From Umezawaea beigongshangensis (GTDB lineage Bacteria > Actinomycetota > Actinomycetes > Mycobacteriales > Pseudonocardiaceae): a DNA stretch of 63,178 nt. A program made the translations under genes and the position numbers. The DNA lies in contig NZ_JAEIOJ010000019.1 of assembly GCF_016464305.1 (NCBI RefSeq), positions 1-63,178 of the forward strand. The letters run 5' to 3'. Each line of letters starts with the position of its first letter. Positions within the stretch are counted from its first letter, which is position 1. Shown piece after piece: positions 15,846 to 24,415 of the stretch. A model generated the notes under the pieces. The model made no database searches. It saw nothing but the letters and a program-made list of their open reading frames with translations, and was not told where the DNA came from.

Positions 15846-17609
15846 ATGAGTGGATCACCACCGTCCCGACCGTGGAGCACCAGGATGACGGCCGTCGCCG
15901 CCGTCCTCCTGGTCGTGGTGGGAGTGCTCACCACGGCCACCCCGTCGGGCCACGCCGAAGTCGTGGTGACGTCCTCCAGCGTCCTCGGCAGCGATGGCCG
16001 GACGTACCGGGCGACCAACCACCTCGTGCCGCTGCGCGACCGGAACAGCGCCAGGGAGTGGTTGCTCACCTGGGCCGGCGACGCGGACGGCGGCCAGGGC
16101 TCCGATCCCGACTTCCTCGCGGTCATCGACGCGACCAGGGGGTCGCGGACCTACGGCAAGGTCGTGAACACGGCGGTGCTCAGTCCCCAGGTCGGCAGCG
16201 AGCCGCACCACATGCAGTACGTCTGGCACGCGGGTGATCGCGTGTACGCGGGCGCCATGTTCACCGACACCACGTTCGTGCTCGACGTGTCGAAGCTGCC
16301 CGAGATCCGGCTCACCGGCATCAACCTCGGCGCCGACACCCCGTGCGCGTCCGTGCCCGACGCCTTCTGGGTGCTGCGCGACGGCACCGCCTACGGGTCG
16401 TACATGGGCGGTCCCGACGTCACCGGACCCTGCACCTACAGCAACGGCGAGACCCGCGTCGGCAACGGCTTCGCCGGTTCGCCGGGCGCGGTCGTGCGGA
16501 TCGGCCAGGACGGCAGGACCCTCAGCGAGAGCCCGGCGTCCAGCCGGGAGGCGGAGATGCCCGAGCTGTGCGGCAACGTGCCGGCCCTGCCGAAGCCCAG
16601 TTGCGCCAACCCGCACGGAATCCAGGCGCGTGAGGACCTGAACCGACTGGTGGTGAGCGACTTCGCAGAGGTGCGCAACTACCTCGACCCCGACACCGTG
16701 CAGCTCGACCCCAAGCTGCTGCGCACCACCGTGCGCATCTTCGACATCACCGACCGGAACGCCCCCGAGCTGGTCTCCGTCAGCGCCCTGCCCGTCGGTC
16801 CGCGCCAGGACGAGGCGGTGTTCGAGGAGAACCAGATGGTCATGGAGACCACCGTGACCAACCGCAGGCACAACAAGGGGGCCTTCGCGGGGACGATGGC
16901 CGGCGGCGCGATCTACTACACGCCCGACATCACCGACCCCGCCCCGGAGTGGCGGCAGGTCTTCGACAACACCGCTGCCTACCGGCGGTTCGACCCGTCC
17001 GGCGTGCTCAGCGGCCAGCTCAGCGGCGGGAGCTGGCTCCAGACCAGCCCGGACGACCGGTACCTGTTCAACGCCGTCATGGGGTCCGACCCGCGCCTGA
17101 CGCCCGAGCAGAACAGCGGCATGGTCTACGTGCTCGACATCCGCGAGCTGCTCGCTTCGGGCGAGGACCCGGACTGCCGCATCGACTCGCTCGACGAGGT
17201 CACCGGTGGCGGCGCAGAGCGGGACTGCCCGGCCGTCGTGGACGTCCTGCCGATCAAGGGCGGCGTGGGTGGTCCCGGGGGGCGCGTGGCGGTCGGTCCG
17301 CACTGGGGCGCGATGGACAACTTCGAGCGCGGCCACGACGGCCGCTACCGCGAGACCGGCGACGTCGAGCGCCTCGCCACGGCCAACTACTTCGTCGCGC
17401 AGACCGGCATCGACGGCGACCACCGGGTGTGCGTGGTCGACTTCGACGACCGGCGCGGTCGACTGGACCTGGACGAGTCGTTCCGGGACGAGAACGACCG
17501 GACGCCGTGCGTGAACTTCGACCGGCAGCGCTGGCCGCACGGCGAGCACGGGGGCGCGCGGCCGCACGGCGTGCTGTTCGCCGTCGCGGACGCCCACCTG
17601 CGGCGCTGA
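15846..17609 (+). CDS. Secreted SELENBP1/methanethiol-oxidase-like protein (copy 1)
   Basis: 587 residues, ATG behind GGGGAG. An N-terminal signal peptide (MTAVAAVLLVVVGVLTTATP, cleavage near GHA) directs export. The mature part looks like a seven-bladed SELENBP-type propeller: DFLAVIDATRGSRTYGKVV, EPHHMQYVWHAGDRVY, FVLDVSKLPEIRL, CANPHGIQAREDL, and the terminal RPHGVLFAVAD. Human SELENBP1 and bacterial methanethiol oxidase share 'DfLatvD...', an HH before a W, and His-rich turns that hold copper. Methanethiol oxidases convert CH3SH to H2S, formaldehyde and H2O2. The assignment is by remote similarity. The cluster encodes Cys/Met-metabolism enzymes that could release methanethiol or related thiols. 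Confidence 0.65.
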   Translation: MSGSPPSRPWSTRMTAVAAVLLVVVGVLTTATPSGHAEVVVTSSSVLGSDGRTYRATNHLVPLRDRNSAREWLLTWAGDADGGQGSDPDFLAVIDATRGSRTYGKVVNTAVLSPQVGSEPHHMQYVWHAGDRVYAGAMFTDTTFVLDVSKLPEIRLTGINLGADTPCASVPDAFWVLRDGTAYGSYMGGPDVTGPCTYSNGETRVGNGFAGSPGAVVRIGQDGRTLSESPASSREAEMPELCGNVPALPKPSCANPHGIQAREDLNRLVVSDFAEVRNYLDPDTVQLDPKLLRTTVRIFDITDRNAPELVSVSALPVGPRQDEAVFEENQMVMETTVTNRRHNKGAFAGTMAGGAIYYTPDITDPAPEWRQVFDNTAAYRRFDPSGVLSGQLSGGSWLQTSPDDRYLFNAVMGSDPRLTPEQNSGMVYVLDIRELLASGEDPDCRIDSLDEVTGGGAERDCPAVVDVLPIKGGVGGPGGRVAVGPHWGAMDNFERGHDGRYRETGDVERLATANYFVAQTGIDGDHRVCVVDFDDRRGRLDLDESFRDENDRTPCVNFDRQRWPHGEHGGARPHGVLFAVADAHLRR

Positions 17610-17655
17610 CCACCCGGCAGGCCCGTACCCCGCTCCGGCTCGAGAGGACTCGACG

Positions 17656-19359
17656 ATGTCCACCGCCAGGCGTGCCCTGACCCTGCTGATCGTCCTCCTG
17701 ACCGGCACCGCGGTGGCCGTGACCGGCCCGTCGGCGGTGGGGCAGGCCACCACGACCACCTCGTCCGTGCGCGGCTCCGACGGGCGCCAGTACTCCGTCA
17801 CCAACCACCTGACCGCCGAGGCGCGCGTGCGGGGCGAGCCGCGCCGCGAGTGGCTGCTGGTCTGGGCCGGCGCCGCCGACGCCACCGGTCCGGACTTCGT
17901 GGCCGTGCTCGACGCGACCGAGGGGTCCCGCACCCGGGGCGCGGTGGTGAACACCGCCACCGTCGACGGCCTGACCGGCAACGAGCCGCACCACGTGCAG
18001 TACCTGTGGCACAAGGGGCAGCGCGTGTACGCGGGCGGTCTGATGTCGGACACCGTGTTCGTGCTCGACGTGAGCCGACTGCCCGAGGTGCGGCTGGCGG
18101 GCGTCAACCTCCCCGCCGACACACCCTGCGGCTCGGTGCCCGACGCCTTCTGGGTGCTGCGCGACGGCACCGCCTACGGGTCGTACATGGGCGGCCCGAA
18201 CGTGTCCGGACCGTGCACGTACAGCAACGGCGAGACCCGCGTCGGCAACGGCTTCGCCGGCTCGCCGGGCGAGGTCGTGCGCCTCGCGCCCGACGGTCGC
18301 ACCCTGGCCGAGGCGCCCGCCGCCACCGCGGCGGGGGAGGACCCCGCGTCCTGCCTGAACGTGCCGGCCCTGCCGCTGGCCACGTGTGCCAATCCGCACG
18401 GCATCCAGGTCCGCGAGGACCTCGGCAGGATGGTGACCAGCGACTTCTTCGAGGTGCGGCACCTCATCGCGCCCAACGTGCCGCCGGGCGCGAACGTCGC
18501 CCGCGACACCGTGCGCATCTTCGACATCAGCGACCTCGACGCGCCCGAACTGCTGTCGGTGTCCAAGATGCCCGACGGCCCGCGCGTGGAAGCCGAGCCG
18601 GCGGAGGAGGAGCCGCGGCCGGTCATGGAGACCACCGTGACCAACCGGCCCGAGCACCGGGGCGCTTTCGCGAGCACGATGAACGGGGCGATCTACTACA
18701 CCCCGGACATCACCGCCGCCGAACCGCGGTGGCGGCAGGTGTTCGACGACGCGGCGGCGTTCGGGGCGGTCTTCCCCCACGACCCGCCCCGCAGCGGCGG
18801 CAGCGCGGGCGCGTGGCTCCAGACCAGCCCGGACGACCGGTTCCTGTTCCACGTCGTGCTGCGCGGCGGGCCGGGGTCGGCGCACGCGGAGACCGGTCTG
18901 GTCTACGCCCTGGACATCCGGGAGCTGCTGCGTTCCGGCGGCGACCCGCAGTGCGCCGTGGACACCCTCGCGGAGGTCGCGGCGGGCGGCGCGGAACCGG
19001 ACTGCCCCGCCCTGGCCGGCGTCGTCCCGGTCCAGGACCCGACCACCGGCGGCCCGCACTGGGGCGCGATGGACAACTTCGAGCTGGGTCGCGACGGCTA
19101 CTACCACGAGACGGACCGCATCCGCCGCCTGGCGGTGTCGAACTACTTCGCCGCGCCCACCGGTCTCGACGGCGATCACCGGGTGTGTCTGGTGAACGTG
19201 GGCCCGCGCGGTGACCTGGCGCTCGACCGGACCTTCCGCGACCGGGGGCAGAGCCGGCCGTGCGTCGACTTCGACCGCACCCGCTGGCCCCACGGCGCCC
19301 GCGGCCCCGCCCGACCGCACGGCGTGCTGTTCGCGGTGGCGGACCGGGACGTGCGGTGA
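17656..19359 (+). CDS. Secreted SELENBP1/methanethiol-oxidase-like protein (copy 2)
   Basis: 567 residues, tandem paralogue of the preceding gene, with long near-identical stretches (VPDAFWVLRDGTAYGSYMGG; CTYSNGETRVGNGFAGSPG). Signal peptide ALTLLIVLLTGTAVAVTGPS. The same putative metal-binding positions are kept: EPHHVQYLWHKG, CANPHGIQVREDL, GPHWGAMDNFELG and RPHGVLFAVADRD. Divergence is concentrated in a middle segment near residues 250-400, so the two copies may differ in substrate or form a hetero-oligomer. The stop overlaps the start of the next membrane-protein gene by 1 nt, indicating a three-gene operon. Confidence 0.65.
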   Translation: MSTARRALTLLIVLLTGTAVAVTGPSAVGQATTTTSSVRGSDGRQYSVTNHLTAEARVRGEPRREWLLVWAGAADATGPDFVAVLDATEGSRTRGAVVNTATVDGLTGNEPHHVQYLWHKGQRVYAGGLMSDTVFVLDVSRLPEVRLAGVNLPADTPCGSVPDAFWVLRDGTAYGSYMGGPNVSGPCTYSNGETRVGNGFAGSPGEVVRLAPDGRTLAEAPAATAAGEDPASCLNVPALPLATCANPHGIQVREDLGRMVTSDFFEVRHLIAPNVPPGANVARDTVRIFDISDLDAPELLSVSKMPDGPRVEAEPAEEEPRPVMETTVTNRPEHRGAFASTMNGAIYYTPDITAAEPRWRQVFDDAAAFGAVFPHDPPRSGGSAGAWLQTSPDDRFLFHVVLRGGPGSAHAETGLVYALDIRELLRSGGDPQCAVDTLAEVAAGGAEPDCPALAGVVPVQDPTTGGPHWGAMDNFELGRDGYYHETDRIRRLAVSNYFAAPTGLDGDHRVCLVNVGPRGDLALDRTFRDRGQSRPCVDFDRTRWPHGARGPARPHGVLFAVADRDVR

Positions 19360-20906
19360 TGTGGTTCGCCGTGGCCGGCGCCGCTCTCGGCCAGCACGGG
19401 CACGACGTGGCGCAGGTCGACGGGAGCGCCTGGGCCACCGCGGTCCGGGTGCCGGTGCTCGGCGCGCTGGTCGTGCTCGTCGGGACGGTGCTGCTGCGGT
19501 CCGTCGTGCCGTCCGGTCGGGTCGTCCGCGTGGTCGCGGCGGGTGGTGCGGTGGTCGTGGTGGCGGGCGAGGCGCTGCTGACCGCTGTCTCACCCCGGCC
19601 GCTGGACGGTGTCGGGGCGGTCGTCGTGCCGCTGGCGCTCGCGGTGGCCGCGGTGGTCGCGGTGGTCGCGGCGCCGCGCCGGCTGCGGACCGCCCCGCTG
19701 GTGGCGGGCTTCGCGACCGTCCTGGCCCTCGGGCAACTCGGCCGGGTCCCGGTGGCGACGGCGGGGGAGCGGGTGGCGCTCGTGCAGGCCGCCCTGCTCA
19801 CCGGCGTCGCCGCGTTGGCGTGGTTCGCCGTCGCGCCGGTGCGACGCGCCCCGGCCGCGCACGCGGTGGCGGTGGCGGTGGCGCTGGCGGTGCTGGCCGG
19901 GACCGCGCAGCTGACGGCGGTGGAGCCCTGGCGGCCGGTGGCGGGCGTGCCGCAGGTGCGGGACGTCGCTCTGGGCGGTGCGGCGGGCCGGGTCCTCGTC
20001 GCGCCCCAGCGGCCCGGCTGGAACCTGGTCCAGGTCGCCGAGGCCGGAACGGAGGTCGGCGTCGACCCGGCACGGCTGGTCCCCGCGGCACCGAGACCGG
20101 GTGCGGGCGGTGCCTGGGCGCTGGTCGAGCTGCCCGAGGGGCGCAGCACCCTGTTGCTGCGGAGGGGAGGCGAGCTCTCCGCCGTGCCCGTGGACACGGG
20201 TACGACCGTCGGCCCCGACCTGACCTCGCCCGACGGTCCCGAGTGCGCCGGCGCGGCTGTCGGCGCGCTGGTGGCGGGGCGGGTGGCCTCGCTGGAGAGC
20301 TGCCCGGCCGACCACCTCGACCCGGCCGACGCCGACGCGCTGCGCGCGGTCGTGGCGTTCGTGGCCGGGCGGGGAAACCGGGGCGTCACGCTGGTCGCCG
20401 ACGACTCGCCGCGCTCGGTGGCCGCCGCCGAGGTGGTGCTGGACGCCGCGCGCCTGCGCGGGACGGCTGTGACCCGGTGGCCGGCGTCCGAGCCCGCCTC
20501 CACCGGTCCCGTGCTGGTCGTCGCCGGCTGGGCGGGCGCGGAGCGGGCGCTGCGAGCGGTCGCGACGGGCGAGCTGCCCGGAGGGGGCAGCTACGTCGCC
20601 CCGTGGTTGCTCACCGCGCCGCTGCTGACCATCCCGGCGGGCCAGCTCGTCCCGCTGCGGACCGGCCCGCAGGAGCCCGAGCCGCTGCGGTACGTGGCCG
20701 CACTGCGGGCGGGCGCGCCCGACGCGACCGCCTCGGCCGCGGGCTACGCGGCGTGGCGGGGTGCGCCCGACGACCGGCCGGCGCGGCTGTACGCCGCCTC
20801 CTCGGTCACCGTGCAGCTCAGTACCACCGGCCACGCGCACGGCGGTGCGACGTGGTTCCCCGGCGGCGCGGTCACGCCGGTCTCGGGGCCGCTCGACGGG
20901 ACGTGA
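19359..20906 (+). CDS. Membrane-anchored extracytoplasmic protein, function unknown
   Basis: 515 residues. The ATG overlaps the stop of the second SELENBP-like gene. The first half has about six to seven hydrophobic helices (VPVLGALVVLVGTVLL, VVVPLALAVAAVVAVVA, AVAVAVALAVLAGTAQL); the second half (about 190-515) is soluble and probably outside the cell. An early GQHGHDVAQ and a late TGHAHGGATWFPGG are His-containing and could bind metal. I do not recognise a family; the helical part is faintly like CopD-type copper proteins. Co-transcription with two putative copper propellers suggests assembly, metal delivery or electron transfer for them, which is inference. Confidence 0.55.
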   Translation: MWFAVAGAALGQHGHDVAQVDGSAWATAVRVPVLGALVVLVGTVLLRSVVPSGRVVRVVAAGGAVVVVAGEALLTAVSPRPLDGVGAVVVPLALAVAAVVAVVAAPRRLRTAPLVAGFATVLALGQLGRVPVATAGERVALVQAALLTGVAALAWFAVAPVRRAPAAHAVAVAVALAVLAGTAQLTAVEPWRPVAGVPQVRDVALGGAAGRVLVAPQRPGWNLVQVAEAGTEVGVDPARLVPAAPRPGAGGAWALVELPEGRSTLLLRRGGELSAVPVDTGTTVGPDLTSPDGPECAGAAVGALVAGRVASLESCPADHLDPADADALRAVVAFVAGRGNRGVTLVADDSPRSVAAAEVVLDAARLRGTAVTRWPASEPASTGPVLVVAGWAGAERALRAVATGELPGGGSYVAPWLLTAPLLTIPAGQLVPLRTGPQEPEPLRYVAALRAGAPDATASAAGYAAWRGAPDDRPARLYAASSVTVQLSTTGHAHGGATWFPGGAVTPVSGPLDGT

Positions 20907-20908
20907 GC

Positions 20909-20950
20909 GGGACCGGAGCAGGCGCCGGGTGCGGCGACCGCTCCGGTCCC
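20909..20950. terminator. Bidirectional hairpin terminator
   Basis: GGGACCGGAGC and GCTCCGGTCCC form a perfect 11-bp stem around a 20-nt loop, immediately after the + gene ending at 20906 and before the end of the convergent - gene at 20994. No T-tract, as usual in actinomycetes. Confidence 0.65.
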
Positions 20951-20993
20951 ACCGGACCCGCGGCCACGACGCCGGCCGGGGCACCCGGTCCGA

Positions 20994-22379
20994 TCAGGAC
21001 AGTTCCGCGCACACCCTGATCATCGCGTCCACGGCGTGGTCGAGCTCGTCCGCGGAGTTGTACAGGTGCGGCGCCAGGCGAACCGCGAACCGCTCGCCGT
21101 CGGCGTCGCGGACCGGGAAGAACGTGAAGCGCAGGTTCACCCCGTGCTGCTCCTCCATCCGGTTCTCGAACTCGAAGAACTTCGCCACGTCCGCGGCGTG
21201 CGCGGAGTCGGCGAACGGCTGGAACGCCACCATGCCGCTGTGCAGCCGTTCGTCGTCCAGCGGGCTGAACAGGGAGTCCCGGCCCCAGTGGTCCACGATG
21301 CGCTCCTTGAGGTACGAGCACAGCCCCCAGACGTACCGCTGGACGTTCGCGCGACCGATCCGCTCCCAGATCTCCGTCACCGCCTGCAGCGCGGGCCCGC
21401 GCGACAGGTCGGCCGACCCGGTCTTCTGCACGTAGGTGCCGATGTCGTAGGTCTGCTCACGGCCCGTGGTGCGCGGCGGCAGCTGGCCCTCGATCGGGTA
21501 CCACAGGGTGATCACGGGCCAGAACTCCGGCAGCGGCAGGGGGTTGTGCTCGGGCAGCACCTTGTTGCGGGCGTAGAGGATGCCCGTGCCCATCGGGCCG
21601 CACTGGTACTTGGCACCGGACCCGCTGAGGAAGTCCACGCCCAACTCGTGCAGGTCGAAGTCGAACTGGCCGGGCAGGTGAGCGCCGTCCACCATGCTGA
21701 TCAGACCGTGTTCGTGGGCCAGCTCGGCCAGCATCCGGGTGGGCATGGTGGTGCCGACGGTGAACGTGACGCCCGCCCACTGGAGCACCTTCGTGCGGGG
21801 CGTGATGGCGTCGGCGAACATCTGCACGATCTCCTCGGCCGACTGGTCGGGTCCGAGGCGGGGAGTGAGCTTCTTGACCACCACGCCGCGCCGGTTGTGC
21901 AGGATGTTCAGCGGAGCCTGAGCGGTGTAGCACTCGTGGGTGGTGGTGACGACCTCGTCACCCTCTCCCAGGTCCAGGCCGTTGAGGATGCGCGCGTTGC
22001 CGTCGGCCGCGCCCTGCACGATCGCCAGCTCGTCGGGGTCGCACCCGTAGCGGGCGGCGAGCGCGGCGCGCGCCTCGGCGAACGTGGTCGGCGGGTACGG
22101 GTCTCTGGGCCTGCGTGCGAAGTCGACGTCGGTAGCGCGCAGCAGGTCGAGCACGGGCCGGGGCACCGAGCCGATGGTGCCGACGTTGAGGTGGACCATC
22201 TCGGGGTCGATGGTGAACAGCGCTCGGACGCGTTCCCAGTTCGCCCGGTCCTCCAGCGGGCCCGACGGGATGCTCTCCAGCAGTGACGCGGGCAGGACGG
22301 TCTTCGTCGACTGCGCCACCGTGGTGGCGCGAGCCATCCGGACGACGGCCGACTCGGTGTCGTGCGCGGTGGTCTCCAC
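20994..22379 (-). CDS. Class V PLP enzyme, isopenicillin-N-epimerase/C-S-lyase-like
   Basis: 461 residues from the GTG at 22379, which follows GAGAGGGGAG; the open frame upstream crosses the promoter. Features: MVHLNVGTIGSVPRPVLD (about 55-72), ELAIVQGAADGNARILNG, VTTTHECYTAQAPL, SMVDGAHLPGQFDFDLHELG with the PLP Asp, and FLSGSGAKYQCGPMGTGILYA with the Schiff-base Lys. The domain pattern is that of CefD-type epimerases and relatives such as EgtE-like C-S lyases. It could cleave a cysteine or mycothiol conjugate, epimerise an amino acid or act as an aminotransferase. It is divergent from the solute-binding-protein-like gene at 22580. Confidence 0.85.
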   Translation of the reverse strand: METTAHDTESAVVRMARATTVAQSTKTVLPASLLESIPSGPLEDRANWERVRALFTIDPEMVHLNVGTIGSVPRPVLDLLRATDVDFARRPRDPYPPTTFAEARAALAARYGCDPDELAIVQGAADGNARILNGLDLGEGDEVVTTTHECYTAQAPLNILHNRRGVVVKKLTPRLGPDQSAEEIVQMFADAITPRTKVLQWAGVTFTVGTTMPTRMLAELAHEHGLISMVDGAHLPGQFDFDLHELGVDFLSGSGAKYQCGPMGTGILYARNKVLPEHNPLPLPEFWPVITLWYPIEGQLPPRTTGREQTYDIGTYVQKTGSADLSRGPALQAVTEIWERIGRANVQRYVWGLCSYLKERIVDHWGRDSLFSPLDDERLHSGMVAFQPFADSAHAADVAKFFEFENRMEEQHGVNLRFTFFPVRDADGERFAVRLAPHLYNSADELDHAVDAMIRVCAELS

Positions 22380-22466
22380 GGGACTCCCCTCTCTTCGGCC
22401 GGGTCGCCCCGCCCAACATCCACTGTCACATGAGGTACTCAAAACGCCAAAAGTCCAGTATCTCCA

Positions 22467-22479
22467 TGAAGTAACTTCA
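22467..22479. promoter_or_regulatory. Palindrome in divergent promoter region
   Basis: TGAAGTAACTTCA is a perfect 13-bp dyad within an AT-rich, 200-bp divergent intergenic region (22380-22579), next to ACTATCATATAG. It could be a shared operator for both flanking genes. It contains AAGT and ACTT half-sites in the opposite order from the 17-bp dyads. Confidence 0.5.
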
Positions 22480-22579
22480 CTATCATATAGCGCATTGGAG
22501 GGCGCTTCCACTACAGTCGGCCTCACGGGGCCAGGCTCCGCACTCTGATCGCCACGCGGCTGGAGGAGGTCGACAGAGG

Positions 22580-24301
22580 ATGTCCAGCACACCCCGTTAC
22601 GGCGGGACCTTGCGACTCGTGGGCCCCGGCGGGGTCGACCACATCGACACGGCGAGCGCCTACTACGCCACCTCGGCGCAGATCCTGCGCGCGCTGTCCA
22701 GGCAGCTCTTCGCCTACCCGGCGTCCGCCGACCTGTCCGACCCGGCGGCGGCGTTCACCCCGGTGCCGGACCTCGCCGCCGAGCTCCCGACCGAGGAGAA
22801 CGGCGGGATCAGCGCCGACCGGAAGACCTACACCATCCGGCTGCGCAGCGGCGTCCGGTGGAACTCGACGCCACCGCGCGAGGTGACGTCGCACGACGTG
22901 GTCCGCGGCCTCAAGCGCCTGCCGAACCCGGTCGCGGGCGCCGGCGCGCTGCACTACTTCACCAGCACGATCGTCGGCTTCCGCGAGTACTGCGACGCCT
23001 ACCGCGCCGCGTTCGCCGACCGCGAGCCGACCCCGGCGGCGATGGCCGAGTTCCAGAACACCCACGACATCGAGGGCCTGTCCGCGCCGGACGACAAGAC
23101 GGTGGTGTTCCGGCTCAACGAACTCGCCAACGACTTCCTGAACATCCTGGCCACCGGGTTCACCACGCCCGCGCCCGCGGAGTACGACGCCCACGTGCCC
23201 GACAGCGTGGAGTTCCGCCGCAACACGCTCTCCTGCGCGCCCTACCGGCTCACCGAGTACGGCGACGACGGGCTGAAGATCGTCATGGAGCGCAACCCGC
23301 AGTGGGACAAGGACACCGACCCGATCCGCAACCAGTACGTCGACCGGATCGACATCACCGTGGGCAACGAACCGGTGGCCGTCACGCAGCAGAAGATGGA
23401 CCGCGGCGAGATCGACCTCGCCTGGTCCTACACCGCCGTGTCGTGGGCACGTCCGAAGGCCGGGCAGGACGCCGCGCCGCGCAGCTACCCCGGTTTCGCG
23501 CTCAACCCGTACCTGGTGTTCAACCTGCGCAGCCCCAACCAGAACTCCGCGACGAGCAACCCGGACGTGCGCAAGGCCATCGCCTACGCGATCGACAAGG
23601 TGGCCATCGGCGAGCTGCTCGACGTCCTGGACGCGCCGAACACACCGCTGCACTCGGTCATCCCGGTCGGCAGCATCGGTCACCGCGACTTCAACCCCTA
23701 CCCCACGCCCGGCGACCGCGGTGACAGCGCCAAGGCGCGGGAGCACCTGCTCGCCGCCGGCTACGGCGACGGGCTCACCCTCGTCGCCGCCGTGCGCGAC
23801 ATCGGCATCCACCGCAAGGTGATGGAGTCGGTGGCCTCCGACCTGGCCAAGATCGGCATCACGCTGGAGTGGCGGAAGTTCAGCCAGGCCCAGTACTACG
23901 GTTCGGCGCTGTCGGACGCGGAGGCGGGCCGTCGCGGCGACTGGGACATCGCCGAACCGGGCTTCACGCCCGACTGGTTCGGCAACAACGGTCGCGTGAT
24001 CGTGCAGCCGCTGTTCCAGACCAACGACGCGCCGGGCACGACCAACTACGGTGGCTACAGCAGCCCCGTCGTGGACGCGCTGATCGAGCAGGCGCTCCAG
24101 GAGGCCGATCCGGTCAAGGTCGAGGAGTTGTGGCACCAGGTCGACGTCGAGGTGATGAAGGACCTGCCGATCGTGCCGATCCTCAACTTCGCCGCGATGA
24201 CCTCGCGGTACCACGGCAAGCGCGTGCGCAACGCCGTGCACGTGCCGCAGATCGAGTTCTTCGACATGACCAACATCTGGCTGGACCCGCCGGAGGACTG
24301 A
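22580..24301 (+). CDS. Family-5 solute-binding-protein homologue without signal peptide (copy 1)
   Basis: 573 residues, ATG behind GGAGGAGG. The fold is that of DppA/OppA/NikA binding proteins: YGGTLRLVGPGG at the N-terminus, YTIRLRSGVRWNSTPPREVTSHDVV, RNPQWDKDTD, DVRKAIAYAIDKVA, and GFTPDWFGNNGR. Normal members are exported lipoproteins, but this one starts directly with the mature fold: no signal peptide, no lipobox. No permease or ATPase of the Opp type is near. A paralogue, also without signal peptide, is at 38081. A cytoplasmic binding, carrier or even catalytic role for this fold is likely. Confidence 0.85.
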   Translation: MSSTPRYGGTLRLVGPGGVDHIDTASAYYATSAQILRALSRQLFAYPASADLSDPAAAFTPVPDLAAELPTEENGGISADRKTYTIRLRSGVRWNSTPPREVTSHDVVRGLKRLPNPVAGAGALHYFTSTIVGFREYCDAYRAAFADREPTPAAMAEFQNTHDIEGLSAPDDKTVVFRLNELANDFLNILATGFTTPAPAEYDAHVPDSVEFRRNTLSCAPYRLTEYGDDGLKIVMERNPQWDKDTDPIRNQYVDRIDITVGNEPVAVTQQKMDRGEIDLAWSYTAVSWARPKAGQDAAPRSYPGFALNPYLVFNLRSPNQNSATSNPDVRKAIAYAIDKVAIGELLDVLDAPNTPLHSVIPVGSIGHRDFNPYPTPGDRGDSAKAREHLLAAGYGDGLTLVAAVRDIGIHRKVMESVASDLAKIGITLEWRKFSQAQYYGSALSDAEAGRRGDWDIAEPGFTPDWFGNNGRVIVQPLFQTNDAPGTTNYGGYSSPVVDALIEQALQEADPVKVEELWHQVDVEVMKDLPIVPILNFAAMTSRYHGKRVRNAVHVPQIEFFDMTNIWLDPPED

Positions 24302-24317
24302 GGCCGGTCCGGACACC

Positions 24318-24370
24318 GCGGCGGTCGCGCCACCACCCGCTCCGACGACCGGTGGTGGCGCGACCGCCGC
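24318..24370. terminator. Strong bidirectional hairpin terminator
   Basis: A perfect 20-bp stem (24318-24337 with 24351-24370, starting GCGGCGGTCGCG) around a 13-nt loop, between the convergent binding-protein and glycosyltransferase genes. A second weaker GC-rich repeat follows. Confidence 0.8.
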
Positions 24371-24415
24371 CCGGCGTGCTCCGGTGCCGGGCGGCGGTGC
24401 CGGTGGGAGACGTCC

